From Hydractinia symbiolongicarpus (lineage: Eukaryota; Cnidaria; Hydrozoa; Anthoathecata; Hydractiniidae), in contig NC_079879.1 of the NCBI RefSeq assembly GCF_029227915.1, positions 17,546,001-17,610,000 on the forward strand: a stretch of 64,000 bases of DNA, written 5' to 3'. The first letter of the stretch is position 1. The number at the start of each line of letters is the position of its first letter. Shown piece after piece: positions 32,098 through 45,300 of this stretch. The position numbers were made by a program, and so were the translations under genes. The notes under the pieces were generated by a model, which worked only from the letters and a program-made list of their open reading frames with translations, searched no databases and was not told the DNA's origin.

Positions 32098-35000
32098 GTG
32101 TCTCGGTTGGCTATATACCACCACACAACATGTTGTACCTAGCAGAAATGCACGCAACTATATTTTTACCATTGCGTGGAACTGCTTATCGACGGGGATC
32201 ACATTTACTATGCGCTAATAGGTATAATAGTTTACGATTCAATTTATCAATTCTATACACGGGTCGAAATTAATAAGAATCAATTGGCTTAGTGCCCTTC
32301 AGAATTTTGGAAGGTGCACTCATCAAACTAAGTGTCTCGGTTGGCTATATACCACCACACAACATGTTGTACCTAGCAGAGATGCAGGCAACTATATTTT
32401 TACCATTGCGTGGAACTGCTTATCGACGGGGATCACACTTACTATGCGCTAATAGGTATAATAGTTTACGATTCGATTTATCAATTCTATACACGGGTCG
32501 AAATTAATAAGAATCAATTGGCTTAGTGCCCTTCAGAATTTTGGAAGGTGCACTCTTCAAACTAAGTGTCTCGGTTGGCTATATACCACCACACAACATG
32601 TTGTACCTAGCAGAGATGCACGCAACTATATTTTTACCATTGCGTGGAACTGTTTATCGACGGGGATCACACTTACTATGCGCTGATAAGTACAATAGTT
32701 TACGATTCAATTTATCAATTCTATACACGGGTCGAAATTAATAACAATCAATTGGCTTAGTGCCCTTCAGAATTTTGGAAGGTGCACTCATCAAACTAAG
32801 TGTCTCGGTTGGCTATATACCACCACACAACATGTTGTACCTAGCAGAGATGCACGCAACTATATTTTTACCATTGCGTGGAACTGTTTATCGACGCGGG
32901 TTACACTTACTATGCGCTAATAGGTACAATAGTTTACGATTCAATTTATCAACTCTATACACTGGTCGAAACTAATAAGAATCAATTGGCTTAGTCCCCT
33001 TTAGAATTTGGAAGGTGCACTCATCAAACTAAGTGTGTCGGTTGGCTATATACCACCACACAACATGTTGTACCTAGCAGAAATGCACGCAACTATATTT
33101 TTACCATTGCGTGGAACTGTTTATCGACGCAGGTTACACTTACTATGCGCTGATAAGTACAATAGTTTACGATTCAACTTATCAATTCTATACACGGGTC
33201 GAAATTAATAAGAATCAATTGGCTCAGTGCCCTTTAGAATTTTGGAAGGTGCACTCATCAAACTAAGTGTCTCGGTTGGCTATATACCACCACACAACAT
33301 GTTGTACCTAGCAGAGATGCACGCAACTTTATTTTTACCATTGCGTGGAACTGCTTATCGACGGGGATCACACTTACTATGCGCTGATAAGTACAATAGT
33401 TTACGATTCAATTTATCAATTCTATACACGGGTCGAAATTAATAAGAATCAATTGGCTCGTGCCCCTTAGAATTTTGGAAGGTGCACTCATCAAACTAAG
33501 TGTCTCGGTTGGCTATATACCACCACACAACATGTTGTACCTAGCAGAGATGCACGCAACTATGTTTTTACCATCGCGTGGAACTGTTTATCGACGGGGA
33601 TCACACTTACTATGCGCTAATAGGTATAATAGTTTACGATTCAATTTATCGATTCTATACACGGGTGGTCGAAACTAATAAGAATCAATTGGCTCGTGCC
33701 CTTTAGAATTTTGGAAGGTGCACTCATCAAACTAAGTGTCTCGGTTGGCTATATACCACCACACAACATGTTGTACCTAGCAGAGATGCACGCAACTTTA
33801 TTTTTACCATTGCGTGGAACTGCTTATCGACGGGGATCACACTTACTATGCGCTGATAAGTACAATAGTTTACGATTCAATTTATCAATTCTATACACGG
33901 GTCGAAATTAATAAGAATCAATTGGCTCGTGCCCCTTAGAATTTTGGAAGGTGCACTCATCAAACTAAGTGTCTCGGTTGGCTATATACCACCACACAAC
34001 ATGTTGTACCTAGCAGAAATGCACGCAACTATATTTTTACCATTGCGTGGAACTGTTTATCGACGCGGGTTACACTTACTATGCGCTGATAAGTACAATA
34101 GTTTACGATTCAATTTATCAACTCTATACCTGGGTCGAAATTAATAAGAATCAATTGGCTCAGTGCCCTTCAGAATTTTGGAAGGTGCACTCATCAAACT
34201 AAGTGTCTCGGTTGGCTATATACCACCACACAACATGTTGTACCTAGCAGAGATGCACGCAACTATATTTTTACCATTGCGTGGAACTGCTTATCGACGG
34301 GGATCACACTTACTATGCGCTGATAAGTACAATAGTTTACGATTCAATTGATCAATTCTATACACGGGTCGAAATTAATAAGAATCAATTGGCTCAGTGC
34401 CCTTTAGAATTTTGGAAGGTGCACTCATCAAATTAACTGTCTCGGTTGGCTATATACCACCACACAACATGTTGTACCTAGCAGAGATGCACGCAACTAT
34501 ATTTTTACTATTGCGTGGAACTGCTTATCGACGGGGACTACACTTACTATGCGCTGATAAGTACAATAGTTTACGATTCAATTTATCAATTCTATACACG
34601 GGTCGAAATTAATAAGAATCAATTGGCTTAGTGCCCTTCAGAATTTTGGAAGGTGCACTCATCAAACTAAGTGTCTCGGTTGGCTATATACCACCACACA
34701 ACATGTTGTACCTAGCAGAGATGCACGCAACTATGTTTTTACCATCGCGTGGAACTGTTTATCGACGGGGATCACACTTACTATGCGCTAATAGGTATAA
34801 TAGTTTACGATTCAATTTATCGATTCTATACACGGGTGGTCGAAACTAATAAGAATCAATTGGCTCGTGCCCTTTAGAATTTTGGAAGGTGCACTCATCA
34901 AACTAAGTGTCTCGGTTGGCTATATACCACCACACAACATGTTGTACCTAGCAGAAATGCACGCAACTATATTTTTACCACCGCGAGGAACTGTTTATCG

Positions 35001-35125
35001 ACGGGGACTACACTTACTATGCGCTAATAAGTATAATAGTTTACGATTCAATTTATCGATTCTATCCACGGATTGAAACTAATTAAAATTAATTGGCTCT
35101 GTGCCCTTCAGAGTTTTGAAAGTTG
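32098..35125 (+). repeat. Satellite array, about 13 monomers of 233-236 bp
   Basis: Monomer starts recur near 32292, 32526, 32760, 32993, 33227, 33460, 33696, 33929, 34163, 34397, 34631 and 34867, at 233-236 bp spacing. Each contains the 12-bp palindrome ACAACATGTTGT, GGTTGGCTATATACCACCAC and TCTATACACGGGTCGAAA. Because 234 is a multiple of 3, each monomer has a 69-72-codon open frame (start MPFRILEGAL, core SVGYIPPHNMLYLAEMHAT, stop after TGRN). I read these as by-products of the repeat, not proven genes. The monomers at 33460 and 34631 share a 3-bp insertion and the same variants, and those at 33227 and 33696 match, pointing to block duplications. Confidence 0.93.
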
Positions 35126-35679
35126 CACTCATCAAACTAGGCTGCTGAAAATCTTCGTACGATATCGAGTTGATTGTGTCAGATGGCTACATACCACCAA
35201 GCAAAACGTTTGTCGTGTCCCTATTTTCTTTAGTTAGGTTCGAATACATAATACAACATCTATGCTCTTCATAGTAAACTTTATTTGAGATGTAAAGTGA
35301 TAAGTTGACACGAATACCATTGACATGTTATTATCAACATATTTATGAAATCGAATACGAGGCTCAAATGATACTTACATTGGTATATTTTGTCAAATCT
35401 GCAGGAACCTGAGCATTGTGAGTTTTCATTGATAGAGTTTATCTCAAAAGTTGAGCTTCGATGTTATGCTTAAAAATTGTTTATTTTTTCAATGTTCTGA
35501 ACCTAAAGGTGATGCTTATAAAAGAAAAACAAAAAACGTGTAGCAATTATATTGTGCAGGAAAAGGAAAAACAACAAGTTAACGGGCGCTTCAACTCCTT
35601 TTTTTTTTTTTTTTACCCAATTCACTTTAATCTTGAAAAAAACGTCTTGTTACTTCATTTGAACTCGAAATTATTGTCG
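35126..35679. other. Degenerate satellite tail and spacer
   Basis: 35080-35220 is a diverged partial monomer (GATGGCTACATACCACC). The rest is AT-rich with a T15 run near 35600 and no supported gene. Confidence 0.5.
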
Positions 35680-36583
35680 CTACGTAGGATCAAATTGTTT
35701 TGACTTGGATTTTGCGTGTTTCAACGCGAGTTTCCGTGCCTTCTGCATGTTTACAGGAACCTTTTTGGTAGCTATTCCATGTGTCTTTTTTAAATGGGTG
35801 TCCAAACGGTCGAGATAACTAGAATAAAAAATGCAAATGTTGCCTCAGATAATTAATTTTCCATTGTTTTAAAACATAACCGGATTGTTTCTTGTGGAGA
35901 CGATGTAATTTTATCAGTTTATGGAAAGCTGTATTATGAACTGTTTTCCTGTCAGCTTTGAATCTTGATTTTACTATATCACAAGGGTTACGAAGAACGA
36001 CAGGTTAATGTTTATGAGCTGAATACTGTGAAATATAAACGTACCGTCCGCATAAAGAACATGGTAATGGCTTATGCTGACCGTGATGGGAAAGTTTCAT
36101 TATGAAATTGAACATCCGAATTTGACGAGATTTGAAAAATCGTCCATGGTATCTTGTCCATTGATGTAACGACACCAGATGGCTATCAACGTGTTGCCCT
36201 TGATAGTCACAACCACTGACAGGACACATCACAATGTATCGAGATCTATTGTTGCTTCTGCTCTCCACAACAGCGTCAACACTCCCAAGTTCTGATACTA
36301 TTTTTTTTCTTATACGACAACCCCTAAACACCAAATGTGAGATTATTATTTCATATACAGATGGGGAAGACAGTTCAGCAAAACCAAAACTTACATTTTA
36401 TGTACTACATGCTGCACAACAACATCGCAGTTTTCCAATTTTTCAGGCAATACCCCAGACACTACACCTAATGTATAAAGCAATAACAAATTTTCAAACT
36501 GAAAATCCTGAGCACAAAATGTTCATATTATCATAGGAATAAGAAAAAGTACCTTTGCTTATTTCCTCAAGTGACCACCGCAT
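35680..36583 (-). CDS. C2H2 zinc-finger protein of the 22-kb element (173 aa, four exons, intact)
   Basis: Proposed exons 36553-36583, 36395-36467, 36045-36323 and 35680-35818 total 522 nt, an exact multiple of three, with consistent phases and GT/AG borders. The protein starts MRWSLEEISKG and has two zinc-finger segments: CPVSGCDYQGQHVDSHLVSLH, and across the last intron CSLCGR|YLDRLDTHLKKTH. It ends with a Lys/Arg-rich tail (KKVPVNMQKARKLALKHAK). It is likely the element's DNA-binding accessory protein; that role is inferred. No frameshift or stop was found. Confidence 0.65.
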
Positions 36584-37336
36584 ATTATGTAAGATTGATT
36601 ATGGTCTAAAAAAATCAATGTCAGGTTTGTAACTAAGGTAGAGAAAGCACTGTTCAATAAGTACCTTAAGTGGCTTAATTTTTCGCATGGGTTAAATTTC
36701 CTGGCCAAATTTTTTTTTAAAAAATTAAAAATGGAACGTTTTTCAAAATTGAACCAATAGTCATCCCTCTATAGCATCGACATGGTCTACGCCTTGTTTT
36801 TTGGTTCTAATCCCCAAAATAACTTAAAATACTACGAACAAAATATCCCCAAATTGTCGCGAAAATAAATAAAAGACAGCACACTTGTAAAAACAATTCT
36901 AATCTTGAAAATGGAAGAAAAACTTCCAAAACGTTGATAAAAATCCTGTTTTTATATTCTGAAGATACACTTCGAAAATAAATCCTCGCGAAATATTCAG
37001 AAACAGTCAATTCACAGAAGGAAATAAACCTCACTCGTCATCAGTTTTTACGGTTATATTAATTGTTATATGATAAACAATATTTATTACATGTTCACTT
37101 TTGTAGCAAAGTAACCTATTTTCCGTCAAACACACATCTTTAAATTGGATAAATGCTAACGATCCATTGTCGCGTCAAATAATTTTCTAGATATATGATT
37201 CGATTGAAGAAATGCTCGATATAAATTAAATAGGCTCCACACTTACTAAACGAATGATCTTCCAAACCTTGTACAAGACATTCAATGATAATTACAAAAA
37301 ATAAAGGATAAAGCTTTAAGATATATGTGCTCAGTC
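36584..37336. other. Spacer between zinc-finger and integrase genes
   Basis: AT-rich, no recognisable gene. The ORF at 36807-37034 (-) is hydrophobic/basic without conserved motifs. Confidence 0.5.
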
Positions 37337-39732
37337 TCAGCGATTATTACGTACAAATTCCACTACTTTTATATATATGTCAATTCCATATTGATCGGAA
37401 TCGGCTTGGGTGTTAATACTTTGCTCTAATAGTTGTAGTTTCACCGCTGTCAATGGTGCGGGGAATCTTTGTAAAACAGCTGTAATACCGCTAGGTTCTA
37501 TCAGACGATTACTCCGTAAAAACCTTGTAATTAAATCCTCTATTTCACGTAAACTTCTGCGGTGAAGGTTATCCATCGCTGTCGATTGAAATTGCTGTGA
37601 AAAAATTCCTCCACTGATCCAAAGCTGAAGAGGTGTCTGGTGATGTTCCGTTCGCATTTTATGGTTGTTATGCGCATCCTTCCATTTCTGCAAGTCTCGA
37701 TCAATGCGTTTTGCAAATGTGTGATGTAAACAAAACATGTGTATGGGATCCTCTACGTCTAAGATGTCATGCTAAGAAGAAAAAACTGTTTATAATGGCT
37801 ACGTTGCTCCTCCAATTTTGCCTTTTTGACAAAACGAACACGTTTTTCAGTTTTTCGGATTTTTTAAATTTCGTGATAATGTCACACTAAAGGCACTGAT
37901 ATTAAAAATTGTGATGTGCCATTTTGTTGTTTTCATGACGGTCCTTTGTCTCTGAACAGCCCAAAAAAGCCTAGTATGAATAGGGTTAACAGTACTTACA
38001 TTTTCCATATGGAGAAACGTATCTTTATACTTAGCAACAACCTTTTCGTGGACGTCTTTCCACAATCTTTCGATTCTTTGATTATGAACCGACTTCCCCC
38101 TCATAAAACTCCCTCTATTCTGTCCATTCGCTAATTTCATGAAAGATTCTACGTGGTTAAATTCGCTTCCCCCATCAGCGCGCATTCTCCCAGGAATTCC
38201 ACAAGATCTTATACTTTCCAGGAAAAAATCAAAAGCCGTTTTCGCCAAGTTATCTGTTGATATTCTAAGCATTGGTACAAATCTTGAGTAGCCATCGATA
38301 ATTCCATGGATAACAAAATTCCATCTACAAAGAAATTTTGCATTACTTCATTTTTACAAGAAAAGTTATTTTCTGTATTTTAGCTTGAAATTCTTATTTA
38401 TTCTTGAGTTTGAAGTTATCTTTAAATACATATAATAAAATGTCAGTACCTCAGATTCACTTTTGTATTGAGTTGAGTTTCTGAGAATGAGTTTCTTATT
38501 TTTATTTTCCAATGCTTTTTTCAAGTTATAAAAACATATTTTAAAACAATAACGTGTACTCAAAAACATACCGTATCAATTTATGATGACTGTCGGTATG
38601 CCACAGAAAGTTTGGAGTAGGAACGTAGTAGCTTCTCCGTTCAATTGTCTGACTCCACCTTGTCGCTGTTCCAATAGGATCAACTGCAGATAGTGTGGTT
38701 CTAACTCTGTCTCTCTGTACAATTATGTTTTGATTTCGAAGATGAGCTTGAATTTCTAAAGCGCCAGAGTTTGGGAAATCCTTATGTATGGATTGTATCT
38801 TTTCAGTTAATTCCCTATCGTTAAGGTTGGCGAACCTCTGTCTTGGTGACTGGATTTGAGATTTTTTGATGAAATTGTGGATAGTATTTGGATGCATAGT
38901 ACCACCAAGTAAACCTTCTCTAGCGATTTTTTCAACAGTGAACCCCATAGACAAAAGATTTTCTAACTTGCTGCTATAAATAGCATATCTCGGCCGTCCA
39001 CGCTGTCCACTAGTCCTTCCCTGCATTCTGACAGGTGCAGTCGTAACTAAATAAAATATCTTGTGAAACTAAACACAATTCGATTTTACGAACCACACTG
39101 TTTGATTTTTTTACATACTTCATTACTCTTACGTATTAACATTTGTATATTTTAACATTATGCTTTCAACATTTAAATTTTTCACTTTTTTATGTAAATA
39201 TACACTGGACACACATTGATAACAGTATTTTTATTTATTGAAGTGTTACAATCCTGTATAAATGTTCACGAAAACGAAATAAATAAATCAATAAATGTAA
39301 AGAAGCTAAAAATGTATATTACCGCTTGATTGGAGCAGATTTGTACGCCTATCCAGAGCGCCCATTAATTCTGAAATCTTCGCGCGAAGGTCGTCATATT
39401 CTGTTTGACTCAGGGCACTAGTTAATCTCTAAACGAATGAGTTGATTATATATCATTATATATATGGAATTATCTCGAATTATCTGTTATTATTGAGAGA
39501 ATTTGAAGGAAATAGATAAGAAAAAGGAAACAAACTGTGAGAACAAAGAGCACTTTTGTTCGAAACGAGAGAAATAAATGGTAAATACTCATAACTTCAA
39601 GATTTCTTTTTCCATTCACTAATGTGGAGCGCAGTAGGTGTACTTGATGAATGTCTGGATTATTCGATATGTTTCGTCTAATATAATTGATGATATTGTT
39701 TATTCTTGATACAGGTGTCGCTAAAGACATAC
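37337..39732 (-). pseudogene. Integrase-type DDE transposase (IS3EU-like), one frameshift
   Basis: Proposed exons 39589-39732, 39324-39428, 38572-39046, 38000-38325 and 37337-37771. Domains: helix-turn-helix start (SGQRGRPRYAIY, GFTVEKIAREGL), DDE core with the first Asp in LWHTDSHHKL and GIIDGYSRF after the intron, the second in GRMRADGGSEFN and the Glu in SVHNQRIERLWKDV. The C-terminal domain contains HHQTPLQLWISGG. Phases fit throughout except for one extra T in a TTTT run at about 38279-38282, which shifts the frame just after DGYSRF. The integrase core with NQRIERLW is the pattern I associate with IS3EU elements. The copy is one base from an open frame but is a pseudogene as read. Confidence 0.75.
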
Positions 39733-41000
39733 CTTTAATGAAATAAAATGTTGTATGAATCAAAACTATTTCTCGTAGATTTTAATAAGAAATCAAATTC
39801 TTTCCATACCCTTTTAAGGCGAAACTGCTAACAAAATGAAAATGAAGAGCAATGATAGACCTTTTTGGAAGTTGGAAATACTTTTCAGGAAAGCCGTAGG
39901 AGAACGTTGGAGCATTGTATATACAAGAAGGCTGTCAGGAAACTCGTCACTTTTCTTTCTCACACACCGGGGTTTTTTAAGAAATATTTTTGGACGAAAG
40001 TCGAAATAAAGGGGAAAATGTTTTTTGACATGAGAAGGTGGGAAAATTAAATGAAACAGTCAGTTCAGAACTATTGAAGCAAAGTTATCATACAAATGTT
40101 TCGAAAGGTAAAGAAAAAAATCAACAAAAATAACAAAAACACGATCTCGTATATACGAAGATACCGTATAAGTTAAGTGGGACCCTGGATACAAACAAAT
40201 TTAATCGGTCCCATGAGTGTCCCACTTAACGGGTCATATTGTTATACTGTACAATGTTTAACAAACAAAAAATGAAAATAAAATATAGACTATTATAAAA
40301 AACGATGATAGAGTATACCATTTTAATATCTTCTCTTTTCTTAAAAGTGCGCACTTTTAAGAAAAAAAATATTCATAAAAATACAAATACAAAGGACTGA
40401 CGTCATTGCATTGAGAACACATTGTAATTTGTTGAACGTTATTTATTTAGCTGAAGATTGTTGTCCATGCGCAGCATGAAACTATTAGTTCTGAACGCAA
40501 CAACTATGTAGTGTACTGACGTGGGTAAAAACTGCTATAAAATCTTTATAAAAAGTAGTATTAAGCTGAAATTTGCAGGAATATGGTTACTATCAGCAAT
40601 AATATAATCAAAGTTTGAAAAAAATCGAAAGACTTTAATCTCGGGATTCCCGTATATATGTGTTCAATATTGTAGTGTTCAATATTGTAAAGATACACAC
40701 AAATAAATCTTTTCATCAAAATTCTAGTTTCTGCTGGTCAGGTTGAGATTCAACAAATATGCGGGTATACCATTAGGAATAAAACGCAAAATTTTCACTC
40801 ATTTCTGGACCTTCATAGTATACCGTAAATCTCGGTAAAGGCGCGTGGCTTATTAGCTGAGTTTCGATATTATACTTCCAACATGTGACCAGAGAATCAC
40901 ATAAAATGTGAACTTTCTATAAGAGAGGTGCAATATTCAAATGTTATAATAATGAGGAACAAATACAAAAAAAACGTGTGACCAATAAAAAATTATCTTA
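39733..41000. other. Spacer between integrase 5' end and HECT 3' end, with palindromes
   Basis: No gene. A perfect 30-bp palindrome (TTTTCTTAAAAGTGC and its complement) lies at 40336-40365. A 12-bp inverted repeat, GTTAAGTGGGAC / GTCCCACTTAAC, lies at 40172-40183 and 40219-40230. Confidence 0.7.
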
Positions 41001-42376
41001 TCAAACAACACCAAAACCTTCACCAAAGTGGATACCTGTCGCCATTCTCTTACTCAATTCCTTTGTAGGAATAGTCAGTGTTAAACTGCATGTTGACGCA
41101 TTTGGAAGAGAAACATCTTTGAACTTCACATCGATTTTTTTTTCAAAACCATATGGTGGTATCCTGTCAACACCAGTGCAAAATTCTACGAGTTGATCAA
41201 AACGTAGAGGTAAATTATTGCGTGTCACTTCCCCGGAATCAACTTGTGAAAGAAATAGCTCGAACTCTACAATACAGTCTTGTATTTCTAAGAAGCGATT
41301 CGAGCCAACTTCGCATTCATCAAGGTCCTCGTAATTAAAAAGAGCCACCATATCATCATATGAGATCTCTTTGTCGGAAAACAAAAAATACTTCTCCATA
41401 ATTTGATAGGCTCGTTGTTCCGTAAAAGCTGGGCATATAGATTTTATGCCTGAGATGTATTGATGTATACTAGAATAGTTCTGGTGAACTATCCTATTTG
41501 ACAAGAACAAGCGTCTAAGTTCAGTTTCTGAGCGATTAATTACACTTATCCCTTTCTCTAGAAGTGAGTCGTAATCTCCGTTTTGAATGTTTTCAAGTGT
41601 TTTTTTTATTTCATAGTCTCCTACATTCTCGATGGTTGCAGGTTGATTTAGGCCATAAATTGATCGCACCACTGCAGGGTGAAAGCATTCAGGACCACGA
41701 CCATTCTGGAGTATTGACAACGCAGATAGCTGCCCTAAAAAAAAATACTTGTTATCGATCAGAGATTCTGTGTTAGCATCGAAACACAGACACTTTTCCT
41801 CTCCGAAAACCATGGTAGAGAGCAACGGTATATTTTTCATTGATAGTGTGAGAAACTCTCGCAATGGACCTCCAGCATCTGCTCCTGCTTCTCCTGCGAA
41901 TCGAACACATGGCGCATGTGTAGTTAGGTTGAGTTTTTGGCGAAACAATACAGACCAAAATTTCGATTTGTCTCTTTGTATAATTATAATTTTCTTTTTT
42001 TTATCAATCGCTGTGAATTTAGAAAGGGCATTTTCCATAAACTCGCTGTGACTTGTAGCTGGAATATAGTTTATATCGACTTCAGGTTCGTCAATGTCAC
42101 CGCCGCTGCGTTCGAAGAAACGTTCGACTTCATCATTGCCAAATGTGTTGTTAGAAGCAGTTGAATTTTTAGTCAAAAAAGCAACTCTGGCTGCACGTAG
42201 GTCTTCTGAGCATAACGGCGTATTTTCATTGTCGGATTCGACGTCGTAGTTGCTATTATGGATATCAGCAGCCCTATCAGCACGGATGCTTTCCTCGTAT
42301 TCCAAATCCTGCTCACATCGGATGCAGTTTTCTATATATGTGCAGCCACAAACACCACATATCCTGGGTCGTGATT
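41001..42376 (-). CDS. HECT-domain terminal exon
   Basis: A 1376-nt exon after a CAG acceptor at 42377. It starts with a four-Cys zinc-ribbon-like segment, then an acidic linker, then a HECT domain of about 330 residues. Landmarks are WSVLFRQKLNL, RFAGEAGADAGGPLREFL, ECFHPAVVRSIYG, LPLRFDQLVEFCTG, PPYGFE and the active-site loop (Cys codon at 41088-41090). The -6 Phe-type tail ends ..GFGVV. Confidence 0.9.
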
Positions 42377-45300
42377 CTGAAGTGATTTGTAGAAAAAAAA
42401 ATATAAGTTGACGTACACAATATTCATTCAGTAATACATACGTATATACACGTCTGATTTTTCAACATTGCAAGAATGTTTTGTCAATAAAGCCATTTAA
42501 ATGAAAGAAGTCTCACCTGGTGAAACGTTTATACGACTTGCCTGAGATGGCGTGCTTGTACTTTGAGGTAGAGCTGAACGAATAAGTAACACATATATAC
42601 ACGTCTGATCTTTCAACATTGCAACAATGGTTTGTGTCGATAAAGCCATACAAAAGAAAGAAGTCTCACCTGGTGAAACGTTTGAAAGACTTGCCTCAGG
42701 TAGACTGCTTGTACTTTGAGGTAGAGCTGAACAAACAAATAACACATGTATATACACGTCTGATCTTTCAACATTGCAACAATGGTTTGTGTCGAGAAAG
42801 CCATTTAAATGAAAGAAGTCTCACCTGGTGAAACGTTTAAGCGACTTGCCTGAGATGGCGTGCTTGTACTTTGAGGTAGAGCTGAACGAATAAGTAACAC
42901 ATATATACACGTCTGATCTTTCAACATTGCAACAATGGTTTGTGTCGATAAAGGCATTTAAATGAAAGAAGTCTCACCTGGTGAAACGTTTAAGCGACTT
43001 GCCTGAGATGGCGTGCTTGTACTTTGAGGTAGAGCTGAACAAATAAGTAACACATATATACACGTCTGATCTTTCAACATTGCAACAATGGTTTGTGTCG
43101 ATAAAGCCATATAAAAGAAAGAATTCTCACCTGGTGAAACGTTTAAGCGACTTGCCTGAGATGGCGTGCTTGTACTTTGAGGTAGAGCTGAACGAATAAG
43201 TAACACATATATACACGTCTGATCTTTCAACATTGCAACAATGGTTTGTGTCGATAAAGCCATATAAAAGAAAGAAGTCTCGCCTGATAAAACGTTTGAA
43301 CGACTTGCCTGAGATGGCGTGGTTGTACTTTGAGGTAGAGCTGAACAAACAAATAACACATGTATATACACGTCTGATCTTTCAATATTGCAACAATGGT
43401 TTATATATACGTAAATAAGTAATATATAGGTGTCTCATTATGAAATGTTTGATGGAATGAAACGTAATTTTAATACCACGTAGATGTCAGAAATCCTAAA
43501 AATTAAATCTAATTTATTTGCCGAATGAAACCTGCGCAGAAAAAAAACATTCTAAAGGTTAGTTCTAAAAGTTACTATAACGTATTTTCAAATCCTATAG
43601 TTTGGTTTCAACATACCTTCGAGAGATTGTGATGCAATCACTATTACTCCGTTATACTTGAGGCTTTTTATATTTATAGGACATTTTATATTCACACGTT
43701 TCGGTCGTTTATTTCTATCCAACGTGTGGAAAAAATAAATATTTGGTAGTAAAGGGAAGTATTGTCTTATCCTATCATCAAATCGTTGTTCTGTGAGGCC
43801 AAGTGACAATGAAATTGAGCATGGCTCTTTTTTTTCGAAATTATAACAGTCACGTGGAAAACCTAAAAATAAAATGCACATAATTATTAGTCATTTTTCC
43901 TTTGTTAGGTAGGGCAATAGTGCTACCTTGTTACCCTGCTGGATGTTTTACTTAAACCTACCGTAGCCACTATTAATATGTTCTAATAAAAGAGGATCAG
44001 CAGAGCCATTTGTCAGTTTTCGGAATTTTGGAATTCTTGATGCGTCTGGGAGATGATAAAACTTTGCCTTTGTCGTAGATGGTAAAGGACCCCTTTTTTT
44101 TCTGCGTTTTTTTGTTTTCTCTGGAATTTTAAAACTATGAAGTCTTAAGGTTTCGATGTTGCTTAAGCAGGCAGCTGCGTTTGTAGAGAACAAGTGATCA
44201 TCATCATCATCATCATCAGAGAATGTGATATTTTCTGGAAAGGTAATATTATTTTTTGGCAACGTTGTCAAAACACTTTGCATCGCATTTGAAACACCTT
44301 CATCATTTCCAGAACTTGGAACACTGGACATAATGGTAACTGAAACGAGATGGTGTAATTTTACAAGGAGAATTGTGGAAGTAACGGCTTCCTAGTGATG
44401 ATAGCAAAGTCAAACTATTTACCAAAAGAAGCAACATCTTGTGTAACTGGTGCATGTGAGAGTGTAGACAACATGTCAACTTGAGAACCTAATACAAAAC
44501 AAATACCATCATGCTTGTATTTGAGATCCATTTACCGTCTGTATTTAAACTGATCTTGCATTAATTTGAAGACGTAAAAATTATCATTTGACTTAACAGC
44601 ACACAAAACTCAAGTTTTTTTTGTGTGTTGCAACGAAGAAAAAAAATTATTCCTCATAAGTGGTGGTGATGTGTATGTCATTACCTAATACAGATGAAAG
44701 TGAAGAGTTTGATATTGTTGTAGATTTCGAAGTAATGGTACTTGCAGAAGATGGTAAACTTTGTGAATTAGTATCTTGTTGAAAAGCTATAAAGTAAATA
44801 TTATTACATCATGCTTTTAAAAACTTCTTTTTTATAAATTTATAAAAACTATCATTTTGCAATGAAGTAATTTCACAAACAGGATTTTTTATTATACAGT
44901 ACCGGTCCTCAATCCCCTTCTGATAACCCACCTTCTTAAGGGAGAACCAACGAATGATGACATGTTCTGCTTAAATTGTTTATTTCAAAGCCAATATGAA
45001 GTGTGAAATTTGTTACGCCTTTATTAGCTCTGGTCAAAAGGGGCTTATGGTCGCTACCATGACAGTGGCTACACAGAAACGCTATTCGGTAAATTAATAA
45101 GATTTATGACGTAACAATGTGATAGTAATATCAGCTCAAGGTGAGGTGGACCAATATAATGTGCTAAATTATTCAAATAATTCATAATGCACCCCAAAAA
45201 GCAAGCAACCCAAAAACCACACAGTTAGAAAATATTGAATTAAAAGAAAGGAACATCTCAAGATTGTTGAGCATTGGTTTGTTTTCAACCACAGGGGACT

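Noticed and set aside
32064-35076. Thirteen small ORFs as a protein gene family
   Set aside because: They match monomers of one satellite with spacing variations and no splice or promoter evidence; listed as repeat.
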